A stretch of DNA of 64,000 nucleotides from Xylophilus sp042867185. GTDB lineage: Bacteria > Pseudomonadota > Gammaproteobacteria > Burkholderiales > Burkholderiaceae_C. A program made the position numbers and the translations under genes. The stretch covers positions 62,001-126,000 of the forward strand of contig JBHZQV010000002.1 of NCBI GenBank assembly GCA_042867185.1. Reading direction: 5' to 3'. Below, one piece after another: positions 51,578 through 61,900 of the stretch. Each line of letters starts with the position of its first letter. The first letter of the stretch is position 1. The notes under the pieces are model-generated. The model saw only the letters and a program-made list of their open reading frames with translations, was not told the origin of the DNA and made no database searches.

Positions 51578-53092
51578 ATGCGACTCGATTCCCTGACCCA
51601 GACACCCACCCGCCTCGTCGTCGCGCTGCTGGCGGCGGGCGCCATCGGCGGCGCGGGCGTGTCCGCGGTGGAATTCGCCCACAGCCATGCGCGGGCCGAG
51701 CCGGCGCCGGCGGTGCTGGCGGCCGCGCCCGGCGCGGCCATCGCGCTGCCCGACTTCTCCAGCATCACCAAGCGCTACGGCCCGGCGGTGGTCAACATCA
51801 GCGTGGTCGGCGCCACCAAGGTGGCCGACCGCGACGAGGCCGGTGCCGAGGCCGACGGCCTGCCCGACGATCCGTTCTTCGACTTCTTCCGCCGCTTCCA
51901 GCAGCAACAGCAGCAACAACAACAGGGCGGCGCGCCCGGCCGCCGCGCCCGTCCGCATGCGGCGCCGATGCGCGGCGAGGGCTCGGGATTCATCGTTAGC
52001 TCCGACGGCCTGATCCTCACCAACGCCCACGTGGTGAAGGACGCGAAGGAGGTCACCGTGAAGCTGACCGACCGGCGCGAGCTGCGCGCCAAGGTGCTGG
52101 GCGCCGACGCCAAGACCGACATCGCGGTGCTGAAGGTCGAGGCGCGAAACCTTCCGGTGGTGGCGCTCGGCAAGGTGGCCGACCTGAACGTCGGCGAATG
52201 GGTGCTGGCGATCGGCTCGCCCTTCGGCTTCGAGAACACCGTCACCGCCGGCGTCGTCAGCGCCAAGGGCCGCGCCCTGCCGGACGACAGCGCGGTGCCC
52301 TTCATCCAGACCGACGTGGCGGTCAACCCCGGCAATTCCGGCGGGCCGCTCTTCAACGCGCGCGGCGAGGTGGTGGGCATCAACTCGCAGATCTACAGCC
52401 GCACCGGCGGCTACCAGGGCGTGTCGTTCGCGATCCCGATCGACCTGGCCAGCAAGATCCAGCAGCAGATCGTGGCGCACGGCACGGTCGAGCATGCGCG
52501 GCTCGGCGTGGCGGTCCAGGAGGTGAACCAGACGCTGGCCGATTCGTTCAAGCTGCCGACGCCCGAGGGCGCGCTGGTCGCCAACGTCGAGAAGGGCGGA
52601 CCGGGCGAGGCCGCGGGGCTCGAGAGCGGCGACGTGATCCGCAAGATCAACGGCCAACCGGTGGTCTCGTCGGCCGACCTGCCGGCCAACATCGCCCTGG
52701 CGGTGCCCGGCGACAAGGTGACGATGGAGGTCTGGCGCAAGGGCGACAGCCGCCAGGTCACCGCCACCCTGGCCCCGATGAAAGCCAAGGGCACCGAGGT
52801 GGCCGGTGCCGGCGCCGAGGCCGGACAGGGCCGCCTGGGCCTGGCGCTGCGGCCGCTGCAGCCCGACGAGCGGGCCGAGGCCGGCGTGGCCGGCGGCCTG
52901 CTGGTGCAGGACGCGAGCGGTGCGGCCGAACTGGCCGGCGTGCAGGCGGGCGACGTGCTGCTGGCGGTCAACGGCACGCCGGTGCGCAGCGTGGAGCAGG
53001 TGCGGGCGGTGGTCGGCACCTCCGACAAGTCGGTCGCGCTGCTGGTGCAGCGCGGCGACAGCAAGATCTTCGTGCCGGTGCACCTGGGTTGA
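51578..53092 (+). CDS. DegQ/DegP-type periplasmic serine protease
   Basis: A 504-residue precursor. A signal or anchor segment is at residues 10-28. The trypsin-like domain has LILTNAHVVKDAKEVTVKL (His about 151), DAKTDIAVLKVEA (Asp about 181) and VNPGNSGGPLFNARGEV (Ser about 255). A Gln run (QQQQQQQQQQ-type, residues 108-117) and an Arg-rich patch lie before the protease core. Two PDZ domains follow (about 300-395 and 415-500). It degrades or refolds damaged envelope proteins. AGGAG lies 6 bases before the ATG used. It follows ubiC by 60 bases. Confidence 0.93.
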   Translation: MRLDSLTQTPTRLVVALLAAGAIGGAGVSAVEFAHSHARAEPAPAVLAAAPGAAIALPDFSSITKRYGPAVVNISVVGATKVADRDEAGAEADGLPDDPFFDFFRRFQQQQQQQQQGGAPGRRARPHAAPMRGEGSGFIVSSDGLILTNAHVVKDAKEVTVKLTDRRELRAKVLGADAKTDIAVLKVEARNLPVVALGKVADLNVGEWVLAIGSPFGFENTVTAGVVSAKGRALPDDSAVPFIQTDVAVNPGNSGGPLFNARGEVVGINSQIYSRTGGYQGVSFAIPIDLASKIQQQIVAHGTVEHARLGVAVQEVNQTLADSFKLPTPEGALVANVEKGGPGEAAGLESGDVIRKINGQPVVSSADLPANIALAVPGDKVTMEVWRKGDSRQVTATLAPMKAKGTEVAGAGAEAGQGRLGLALRPLQPDERAEAGVAGGLLVQDASGAAELAGVQAGDVLLAVNGTPVRSVEQVRAVVGTSDKSVALLVQRGDSKIFVPVHLG

Positions 53093-53102
53093 AAAGGGGC
53101 GG

Positions 53103-54878
53103 TCAAGCGTCGGCGCCTTCGACCAGGAACCGCACCCGCCGCACGCCCTGCCATTCGTCGGCATCCAGCCGGAAGGCCAGCGTCACCCGGGGCGGCAACG
53201 CCTCGGTGTGGCCGAACCAGATGCCGTCGACCGGCTGGCCCTGGTGCAGCAGCTTCAGCGCCAGGTGCTTCTCGCCGACCAGGCGCTGGCTCACCACCTG
53301 CAGCTCCTCGCTGAAGGTGGGCGCGGCGAAGCCCTGGCCCCAGACCTCCCGGTGCAGCGTATCCACCATCTCGGCGCGCCGGTACTCGGCGGCCAGGGGG
53401 CCGTCGGTGTCGAGCCGGCGGGTGAGGGTGGCGGCATCGAGCCATTCGCCCGCCACCTGCGCCAGGGCGTCGCGGAAGGTCTCGAAATGCTCCCGCGCGA
53501 TGGTGCAGCCCGCCGCCATCGCATGTCCGCCGAACTTCAGCAGCACGCCCGGATGGCGCTTGGCTACCAGGTCGAGCGCGTCGCGCAGATGGAAACCGGG
53601 GATCGACCGGCCCGATCCCTTGATCTCGTGGCCCTTGCCCGGCGCGGCGCTGGCGGCGAAAACGAAGGTCGGCCGGTGCAGTTTGTCCTTGAGGCGCGAG
53701 GCGACGATGCCGACCACGCCTTCGTGGAAGCTCTCGTCGAACACGCAGAAGGCGGGCGGCAGGCTTTCGGCGCCGGCGGCGTCGGCGTCGAACAGGGCCT
53801 CGGCGGCGGCCATCGCCTGCTCGCGCATGCCGCCCTCGATCTCGCGGCGCTCGCGGTTGATCGCATCGAGCGTCTGGGCCAGCTGGGTGGCGCGGGCCGG
53901 GTCTTCGGTCAGCAGCAGCTCGATGCCGAGCGTCATGTCGGCCAGCCGGCCGGCGGCGTTGATCCGCGGGCCGAGGGCGAAGCCGAAGTCGAAGGTGGTG
54001 GCGGTGGCCGACTTGCGGCCGGCGGCGACGAACAGCGCGGCGATGCCGGGCGGCATCGCGCCCTTGCGGATGCGCTTCAGGCCCTGGGCGACCAGGCGGC
54101 GGTTGTTCGCATCGAGCCGCACCACGTCGGCCACGGTGCCCAGCGCCACCAGGGGCAGCAGGGTGTCGAGCTTGGGCTGCGGCAGGCCAGTGCGGGCGGT
54201 CGCGTCCGTGCCGTTCGCCGTCACAACTGCGGCACCGGGCGCGTCGAACACGCCGCGCTGCCGCATCTCGGCGCGCAGCGCCAGCAGCACGTAGAACATC
54301 ACGCCGCAGCCGGCGATGCATTTGCTCTCGAAGCTGCAGGCGGGCTGGTTGGGGTTGACCAGCACGTCGGCGGCCGGCAGCACCGGGCCGGGCAGGTGGT
54401 GGTCGGTCACCAGCACCCGCATGCCCAGGCCCTGCGCGGCGGCGACGCCCTCGACGCTGGCGATGCCGTTGTCGACCGTCAGCAGCAGGTCGCAGCCGCG
54501 GGCATGCACCCGCTCGGCGATGCTGGCGGTGAGGCCGTAGCCGTCGACCACCCGGTCGGGCACCAGGTAGTCCACATGGCGTGCGCCCAGCATCCGCAGG
54601 CCGCGCACGCCGACGGCGCAGGCGGTGGCGCCGTCGCAGTCGTAGTCGGCGACGATGCAGATGCGCAGGTCGGCCGCGATCGCGTCGGCCAGCAGCCGGG
54701 CGGCGGCGTCGATGCCCAGCAGGCCGGCTGGCGGCAGCAGCCGCGCCAGGCCGTCGTCGATTTCGTCCTTGTGCAGCACGCCGCGGGCGGCATACAGCCG
54801 GGCCAGCAGCGGATGCAGGCCCGCCTGCTCCAGCGCCCAGGCGCTGCGGGGCGGAATGTCCCTTGCTATTATTTTCAT
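53103..54878 (-). CDS. recJ: Single-strand-specific 5'-3' exonuclease RecJ
   Basis: A 591-residue DHH-family nuclease. DHH domain motifs: ICIVADYDCDGATACAVGVR, LLLTVDNGIASVEG and VLVTDHHLPGPVLPAADVLV; the DHHA1 domain has GSGRSIPGFHLRDALDLV and KFGGHAMAAGCTI. It acts in mismatch and recombination repair. The start ATG lies in a copy of the dispersed element, and it overlaps the stop of the upstream gene by 4 bases (ATGA), so translation is coupled. A much longer open frame upstream runs through the neighbour and is not coding. Confidence 0.95.
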   Translation of the reverse strand: MKIIARDIPPRSAWALEQAGLHPLLARLYAARGVLHKDEIDDGLARLLPPAGLLGIDAAARLLADAIAADLRICIVADYDCDGATACAVGVRGLRMLGARHVDYLVPDRVVDGYGLTASIAERVHARGCDLLLTVDNGIASVEGVAAAQGLGMRVLVTDHHLPGPVLPAADVLVNPNQPACSFESKCIAGCGVMFYVLLALRAEMRQRGVFDAPGAAVVTANGTDATARTGLPQPKLDTLLPLVALGTVADVVRLDANNRRLVAQGLKRIRKGAMPPGIAALFVAAGRKSATATTFDFGFALGPRINAAGRLADMTLGIELLLTEDPARATQLAQTLDAINRERREIEGGMREQAMAAAEALFDADAAGAESLPPAFCVFDESFHEGVVGIVASRLKDKLHRPTFVFAASAAPGKGHEIKGSGRSIPGFHLRDALDLVAKRHPGVLLKFGGHAMAAGCTIAREHFETFRDALAQVAGEWLDAATLTRRLDTDGPLAAEYRRAEMVDTLHREVWGQGFAAPTFSEELQVVSQRLVGEKHLALKLLHQGQPVDGIWFGHTEALPPRVTLAFRLDADEWQGVRRVRFLVEGADA

Positions 54879-54921
54879 AGCTGGAGGCCGGCGAACAGCG
54901 CCGGCTTGCGGCCCAAAACAC
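54865..54921 (+). repeat. Dispersed GCTAT/ATAGC element, copy F
   Basis: Core GCTATTATTTTCATAGCTGG, then AGGCCGGCGAACAGCGCCGG. It covers the recJ start codon and the last codons of the preceding gene; read on the other strand the core gives the first residues of RecJ (MKIIA). Confidence 0.65.
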
Positions 54922-55828
54922 CCGAAATTCCTTGAGAAAGACGCTGCCAGGCCCCCCGGGGCCGCGCCGCGAAGCGTTGCGCGTTGCGCTCGCCGCAGAG
55001 CGTCAGGGCGACCGGACTGCCGGCCTCGGCCGTCTCCAGCGCCTGGCGCACCTCGGCCGCGTCGATCGCCTGCCAGGCGGCGGCCCAGCCGGCCCAGTCC
55101 TCCTGCAGCGCGGCCCGGCGCAGGCCCTGCGGCATCCGCAGCCCGGGCACCTCGGTACGCGCGGTGGCGGGCCGCTCGCCGGTGCCGCTCACCCAGAAGG
55201 CGTTGACCGCCAGCCGGCCCTGCGCGGCCCGCGCGTCGGTCATGGGATGGGTGTAGAGCAGCATCTGCATCTCGCCCTGCAGCCGGCGCACCAGCCGCGC
55301 CGCGGGTGCGTCGGGCATCCACAGGTCGAGGCTGCGGCCCTGCACCCGGTCGAGCGACGCGGTCGCCAGGCCGCGCAGCGGTTCGCCGCGGGCGCGCCAG
55401 GCGGTCGGCGAGACGTAGTCGAGTGCGATGCCGTCTTCCAAAAAGTAGGGCGCCATCAGCGCCAGCAGCGCGCGGGATTCCTCCTCGCCCAGTTCCAGCT
55501 GCTGCGGGTCGAGCATCGCGATGTGGTCGGGCGCCACCCGCCAGTGGCAGGGGGTGATCACCGCCCAGGCGTCGGTGCCCGGGTCGCCGCCCTCGGCCGC
55601 CACCGCCTGCGCGGCCCAGGGGATGCGGCCGTCGCCGCCGCCGGCGATGCCGAGCAGCGCGGCCAGCGCGCGCTCGTGCGGGGGCGACAGGCTGAATTCG
55701 TCGCCGGTGTCGGGGCTGTCGGGGGCGAGGCGGGCCAGGAGCCGCTCCAGATAGGGCAGCCGCAGGCCGCGCCGCTGGGCTGCGCAGCCCTCTGCGTCGG
55801 CGGCCGCGAACGGGATCAGTAGATGCAT
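54875..55828 (-). CDS. Conserved protein preceding RecJ (RpfE/phosphoglycerate-mutase-like annotation)
   Basis: A 317-residue protein. HLLIPFAAADAEGCAAQRRG and LPYLERLLARLAPD at the start, then WAVITPCHWRVAPDHIAMLD and QGEMQMLLYTHPMTDARAAQ in the middle, with VNAFWVSGTGE. This gene sits before recJ in many Burkholderiales and is often labelled RpfE-type regulatory or phosphoglycerate-mutase-like; I see no clear catalytic motif. The stop overlaps the recJ start. The start ATG is the one giving MHLLIPFAAA; a longer frame is poor. Confidence 0.7.
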   Translation of the reverse strand: MHLLIPFAAADAEGCAAQRRGLRLPYLERLLARLAPDSPDTGDEFSLSPPHERALAALLGIAGGGDGRIPWAAQAVAAEGGDPGTDAWAVITPCHWRVAPDHIAMLDPQQLELGEEESRALLALMAPYFLEDGIALDYVSPTAWRARGEPLRGLATASLDRVQGRSLDLWMPDAPAARLVRRLQGEMQMLLYTHPMTDARAAQGRLAVNAFWVSGTGERPATARTEVPGLRMPQGLRRAALQEDWAGWAAAWQAIDAAEVRQALETAEAGSPVALTLCGERNAQRFAARPRGAWQRLSQGISGVLGRKPALFAGLQL

Positions 55829-56101
55829 CCGCCGATTGTCGCGCCCGGGGCGGCGGCCGGGCCCGGCCCGACGCAATGGCCCGGCGGGCACAAGGCCGGC
55901 ACCGCCGCTTGCAGCCGGTCACCGGAACCGGCCGCCGATTCGCAGACAATCGGCCGTCCCGCCATGCAGCCCGCCGTCCGTCTCGCCGCCCCTTCGCCTT
56001 CCCGGTGGTGCTGCCGTCGCCGACCTGCTGCTGCGCGACACCGCGCGGCCGCCGCACGCTTCCTGAGACATCTCTTTTCCACCGAGGCATTCCGCACTTC
56101 C

Positions 56102-57347
56102 ATGCAAATCCCCTACGAGCTGGCCCTGGGCTGGCGCTACACCCGGGCCGGGCGCGCCACGCGGCGCAACGGGTTCATCTCCTTCATCTCGGGCGTGTCG
56201 ATGCTGGGCATCGCGCTGGGGGTGGCGGCGCTGATCATCGTGCTGTCGGTGATGAACGGCTTCCAGAAGGACGTGCGCGACCGGATGCTGTCGGTGGTGT
56301 CGCACATCGAGATCGTCGCGCCCGGCGGCGTGGCGCTGGAGGACCCGGCCCGCACGATGGCCGAGGCGCGCCGCAACCCGGCGGTGGTCGGGGCCACCAC
56401 CTTCATCGCCACCCAGGCGCTGCTGGCGCGGGGCGAGGACATGCGCGGCACCATCGTGCGCGGCATCGACCCGGCGCACGAGGGCGAAGTGACCGACCTG
56501 GGCCCCGACCAGGGCGCGACGCTGCAGAAGCTGGTGCCGGGGCAGTTCGGCATCGTGCTGGGCATCGAGTTGGCCCGCACGCTGGGCGTGCGCGAGGGCG
56601 ACTCGGTGACGCTGGTGGCGCCCAACGGCCAGGTGACGCCCGCCGGCGTGGTGCCGCGGCTCAAGCAGATGACGGTGGTGGGCACTTTCAACTCGGGCCA
56701 CTACGAGTACGACTCGGCGCTGGTGATGATCCACCAGGACGACGCGGCCCGCATCTTCCGGCTGGAGGGCCCGAGCGGCATCCGGCTGCGCCTGAAGGAC
56801 CTGCACGAGGCCCGCACCGTGGCGCAGGAGCTGGCCGACAGCCTGTCGGGCAACCTGCTGATCCGCGACTGGACGCAGCAGAACAAGACCTGGTTCTCGG
56901 CGGTGCAGCTGGAGAAACGCATGATGTTCATCATCCTCACCCTGATCGTGGCGGTGGCGGCGTTCAACCTGGTCTCGACCCTGGTGATGACGGTGACCGA
57001 CAAGCGCGCCGACATCGCGATCCTGCGCACCCTGGGCGCCAGCCCGCGCAGCATCATGGGCATCTTCGTGGTGCAGGGCGCGATGGTGGGCGTGATCGGC
57101 ACCTTCGGCGGCCTGGCCCTGGGCCTGGCGATCGCGTTCAACATCGACGTGATCGTGCCGGCGCTCGAGCAGCTGTTCCACGCCAGCTTCCTGCCCAAGG
57201 ACGTCTACCTGATCAGCCGCATGCCGAGCGATCCGCAGCGGTCGGACATCGTGCCGATCGCGGTGATCTCGCTGGTGCTGGCCTTCCTGGCCACGCTGTA
57301 CCCGAGCTGGCGCGCCAGCCGCGTCAACCCGGCCGAGGCGCTGCGCT

Positions 57348-57355
<8 letters not shown>
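56102..57355 (+). CDS. lolC: Lipoprotein-releasing ABC transporter permease LolC/E
   Basis: A 417-residue permease. It opens MQIPYELALGWRYTRAGRAT and NGFISFISGVSMLGIALGVA, the usual LolC/E start, followed by LSVMNGFQKDVRDRM. A periplasmic domain (about 50-275) and three more membrane segments follow, with ADIAILRTLGASPRSIMGIF. It extracts lipoproteins from the inner membrane for LolA. The lolD ATPase overlaps its 3' end by 8 bases. In many Burkholderiales a single LolC/E-type protein forms a homodimer. Confidence 0.95.
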
Positions 57356-58073
<718 letters not shown>

Positions 58074-58160
58074 GGCGGCGCACTTACAACTCGACAAGCG
58101 GCGACCGGGCGATGGTCCTAGGCTGAACGGCTCTGTCCGAACCGCAAACGAGGAGCCACC

Positions 58161-58361
58161 ATGCCCGCATCCGAACCGCAGATTTTCCCGACTGACGACC
58201 AGGTCCGCGAAGCCAAGAACGTCGACGACAAGGACCTGAAGCCGAGCCTGCGGCCCGGTGCTGCCGACGGCGGCAAGGAGGGCGACCAAGCCGACCGGCC
58301 GGAGCGCCGTGAAGGCGGCGGGCACGACACCGACGACGGAGAGATTTCGATCGGAAGCTGA
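58161..58361 (+). CDS. Small acidic, probably disordered protein
   Basis: A 66-residue hypothetical protein. ACGAGGAGCCACC stands before the ATG, a strong ribosome site. The sequence is almost entirely charged or small residues: FPTDDQVREAKNVDDKDLKP, then repeated Gly/Glu/Asp/Arg. No hydrophobic core, so it is likely disordered. Function unknown. It lies 87 bases after lolD on the same strand. Confidence 0.65.
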   Translation: MPASEPQIFPTDDQVREAKNVDDKDLKPSLRPGAADGGKEGDQADRPERREGGGHDTDDGEISIGS

Positions 58362-58389
58362 GGCATCGGGCCACCTGCCGCAAGCCAAT

Positions 58390-58454
58390 GCTACAGAATT
58401 GATAGCTGGTGGCCGGCGTCCCAAGCAGGCTACAGGCACTTTTCTTTTGAAAAA
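58390..58454 (+). repeat. Dispersed GCTAT/ATAGC element, copy G
   Basis: Core GCTACAGAATTGATAGCTGG, then TGGCCGGCGTCCCAAGCAGG and the tail GGCACTTTTCTTTTGAAAAA. One of the best copies; it abuts the VWA gene remnant at the edge of the defence island. Confidence 0.72.
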
Positions 58455-58468
58455 GGGCTTGCAGCTTC

Positions 58469-58702
58469 TCAGGCCACCCGGTGGAACCACCACATCGACA
58501 GGGTGGCCGCCAGCAGCGCCAGCGCCGCCGCCGCCAGCGCGAACAGGGCGGAAATCTCCGTCTCCCGCTTCTCCACCGCCAACCGCGAGCTGAGCATGTC
58601 GTAGACCTTCTTCAGGTCGGCCGCGGTGCCGGCGTAGAAGTACTCGGCCTGCGTCTTGGCGGCCACGGCCTTCAGGGTGTCTTCGTCCAGCCGCACCCGC
58701 GT
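58469..58702 (-). pseudogene. C-terminal remnant of a VWA-domain (Ca-activated-channel-like) protein
   Basis: About 77 codons: RLDEDTLKAVAAKTQAEYFY, AGTAADLKKVYDMLSSRLAV and a membrane segment (ALFALAAAALALLAATLSMW) ending WFHRVA. This matches the C-terminal end of bacterial von Willebrand factor A proteins of the batA/BatB type, with the final transmembrane helix. The VWA domain proper is missing; the sequence upstream belongs to another gene. A remnant left by insertion or deletion at the island edge. Confidence 0.75.
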
Positions 58703-58826
58703 CGGTCAGCGAAAACTTGCGGATGTTGTTGGTCTCGTCGTAGACGAAGATGAACTTGTCGCCGGCCCGGCGGATGCCGTGAACCGCGCTCATCATGGAG
58801 CGCATCCGTGCCCAGTCAAATGCCAT
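58703..58826 (-). pseudogene. 5' fragment of an unrelated gene fused to the VWA remnant
   Basis: Forty-one codons from a good start: GAGGAGTTGCA precedes the ATG of MAFDWARMRSMMSAVHGIRR. It continues AGDKFIFVYDETNNIRKFSL and TD, then the frame and similarity change. The DETNN pattern hints at a DUF3800-type protein, whose N-terminus carries a FxDExG-like motif, but this is weak. It stands 97 bases downstream of the TrlF-like stop, as the last piece of the island operon. Confidence 0.6.
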
Positions 58827-58923
58827 TGCAACTCCTCGCCCGAGTTCGTGTCGATGCCAAGATACAGGCGGTTCGTCCTAATGAATCCGTTCCGCGCGCT
58901 GCGCTGCTCCCAGAAGGTCTAAC

Positions 58924-61900
58924 TCAAAGTCCATATTTTTGCTTGCGATTTTTGAATGCGGGCTCGGTGCCTTCGAGAATCTCCACGACCGTCGCCTTAA
59001 TCACCGGCGACTCGATGCCGCCGGCGACGTAGTTGAACGTGTTGGTCGTCTTGTCGCAGGTCGCACAGATGATTTGCTCCGCGTCGCAGACCACCGCTAG
59101 GTTGGGGTTGTGCGTCACCATGATGACTTGGCGCCGCTGCTTAGCCGCCTTGATGCACTTGACCAGCACCTTGAAGATGGTCTGGTTGTCCAGGTTCTCT
59201 TCGGGCTGGTCGATGATGATCGGGATGTCATCCTTGTCCACCAGCAGGTAGAAGACCAGCAAGAGCAGGCCGCGCTCGCCGGGCGAAAGCTGGCTGATCT
59301 CTTGGTCGTCGAACGTGAGCGAATACCTTGGCTCGAGATAGCTCATGCCATAGAGGTAGTCAAGGATTTCCTGCGGTTCGCCACCTTTGCGAAGCTGGTC
59401 GGCGATCCTGGTCTCGCGTCCGCCGCCGCCCTCCCGTCGGTCAAAGTGCAGCATGTCGTCGATGGTCTCGAGGAATTTCAGCGTGGAGTCCACGTCTCCG
59501 AAATTGACTTCTTTGAGCAAGCCGCGCATGAGCTGGTTGCTTTCGTCCACGCCTGCAAAGCTGCCGCGCGACTGCCGGTTGATTCGCGGGAAAAACTGGT
59601 CTTGGAAGTCCGACTCTTCGATGCGCACCGCGAAGTCCAGCGGCAGGTGCATATCCATCTGCGCGGCAGACTTGACGAACTCCTGCACCGGCCCGTAGAG
59701 GCGGCGGTATTCCTCGACCGTCTTGCCCAGGTGTTCGTGGACGGTCTTAGCCAGCTCCACGCGGCGCGCCCGCAGCTCAGCCAGTTTGTCGGGCAGGGCG
59801 GCCAGCGACTGGATCTCAGCCTTGAACCATTCGATGGACTGAGCCTTGTCTTTGCTGCCGGTGAGCTCCGCTTGGGCGCGTTCCCACTTTGCGATCTGGT
59901 CCTTGAAGATGATGAACAGGCGCTGCTTCTCACCGAGTTGACTCTTGATCTCGGCCATGGCGGCCTCGGCCGCCTCGCGCCTTTTGATGAGCCCCGTGGT
60001 TTCTTGATTGGCGAGGGCCGCGTCGATGGACGCGATGGATTCCTTGACGGTCTTGCCGAGCGCGTCAATATGCGACGTGTCGATCCTCAGCTCGACCACG
60101 TCGGACGCCTTCACGTCCGCGCCAGCTTCAGCGAGCATGGGGGCCAATTCCGCAACGAACCGGTCGTGGGCCTTCTTGTGGTTCGCGATGGATTGGACGA
60201 TGCGGCTCAGGACGGCTTGGCGCTTCGCCTCGGCAGCCTTCTTGTCGCGGAGAAGCTTCTCTTCGTCGCCCAACTTTTTGAGCTCGTGTTCTAGGGCTTG
60301 AATCTTCTCGGTGGCCGCCTTCGACTCTTCCTGGGTAGCTTCCGACGCCGTGGGGTCTTCCACCTGCGCGGGTTCCGATGCCACCAGCGCGTTGAACTCA
60401 GCGACCTTGGCGTCGAGTTGCTCTTGCAGCGACTGCTTGAATTCCGGCGTCAGCCTGCGCTCGGTTTGCAAAATCTCCGCATTGGCCTTAGAGATTTCCT
60501 TAACGACCTGCGCGCGCGCGCTGTCGATCTCCGCGACCTTGAAGTCGAGCAGCTCGTCCATGGACGCGTAGCTCAGCCGCGCGTCTTCCGGGACGTGCGT
60601 GTAGATGATCTTGCGCAGCTCGGTGTCGAACGTGGCCGAGCCGCCGTCGCCCAGCTCGTTGCACAGCGTCTCGAGGTAGCTCTGCGGCAGATACTTCACC
60701 CGCTCGACGCTGGTCTCCGAAGGGTCTTGATCGAGCTGGCGCTCGGACTCGGTGCCGTCGTGCCAGCCGAGCGCGCCGAGGAAGTGCTGCGCGAGTTTGT
60801 TCCTGGGGTTTCGAAACCGCGTGTCCTTGAGGAACGAGAAGCTCTTGAAATTTTTCGTGTCGCCGGCTAGCGCGGCGATGTCGGCCATGGCGCTCTTGCC
60901 GCTTCCCTTGTTGCCGATGATGGCGACCAAGTCGTGGCTAAGGGGCATATCCACGTTGAACCAAGTGTCGGCCAGCGTTGAGCCAGCCTTGCGATTGATG
61001 CGGATTTTCGCTGCGTATTTGGTGCGGTTGGCTTCGACCAGCAGGCGCTTGGGCGGCGTGTCTCCGATGAAGACGCGGTCCTCAAATTCGGTGATCGCCT
61101 GGACGAGGCCGTCGAAGGTCGCGTCGGCTTTGATCCAAGTGAAGCAGTTGCCGACGCGGTCCTTGTCCTCGGACGCTCTCGGCGCGTGTGCGTCGGAGCA
61201 GTCGAGCAGTGCGGCTTTGACGTTTGACTCTAAGAGCTTCTTGCGCGCCGCTTGGTATTCAGCAGGATTGGCGGCGGCCGTGAACACCAAATCGGCCTGG
61301 TTGATGATGTTGCGTTTCTCTGCAATGGACTGGTCGTCCCACTTGAGATTGGCCCATTCGGTCTTGCCGACGGCGATCAGGAACTTGCCGGCGAAGTAGG
61401 GCTTTTCCAGGGCAGCGACGACCTTCTCCAAGCTCACGCAGAGGTTGTTGAAGCCCTCCCGCAGGTGTGGCGCGTAGTCGCCTTTTTTATCGTCGGGCGC
61501 CGAATCGACGATCATCTTCCCGAGTTCGGCCAAGCTTCCTCGGGTGATCACAGCGTTCCACTTGCCCTTCAAGTTGCTGGAGTCCGGAATCAGTTGGTAG
61601 CTCGGGGTCAGCGCGTTGAGGAACTGCTGTTGGATAACCGCCGGGTCCATCGCGTCGAAGATGACGTGCAGGTTGATGCGGTTCCAGCCGGACTGAGAGT
61701 AGGTGCCGTCCTTTTCCTTCTTGACCACCCCCGCGAACTTGTCCAAGCGCAGCTCAATGACGGGCAGTAGCAGGTCGATGTTTTGGAGCCGGCCTTGCTC
61801 GAGCTTGGCCTTGCGCGCCCGCTCATAGCCATCAATGAAGATGTAGTCGTTGATGCCAATGGCCTTGAACTCGGGCGGTAGGGCTTCAAGGTCCGTCAGG

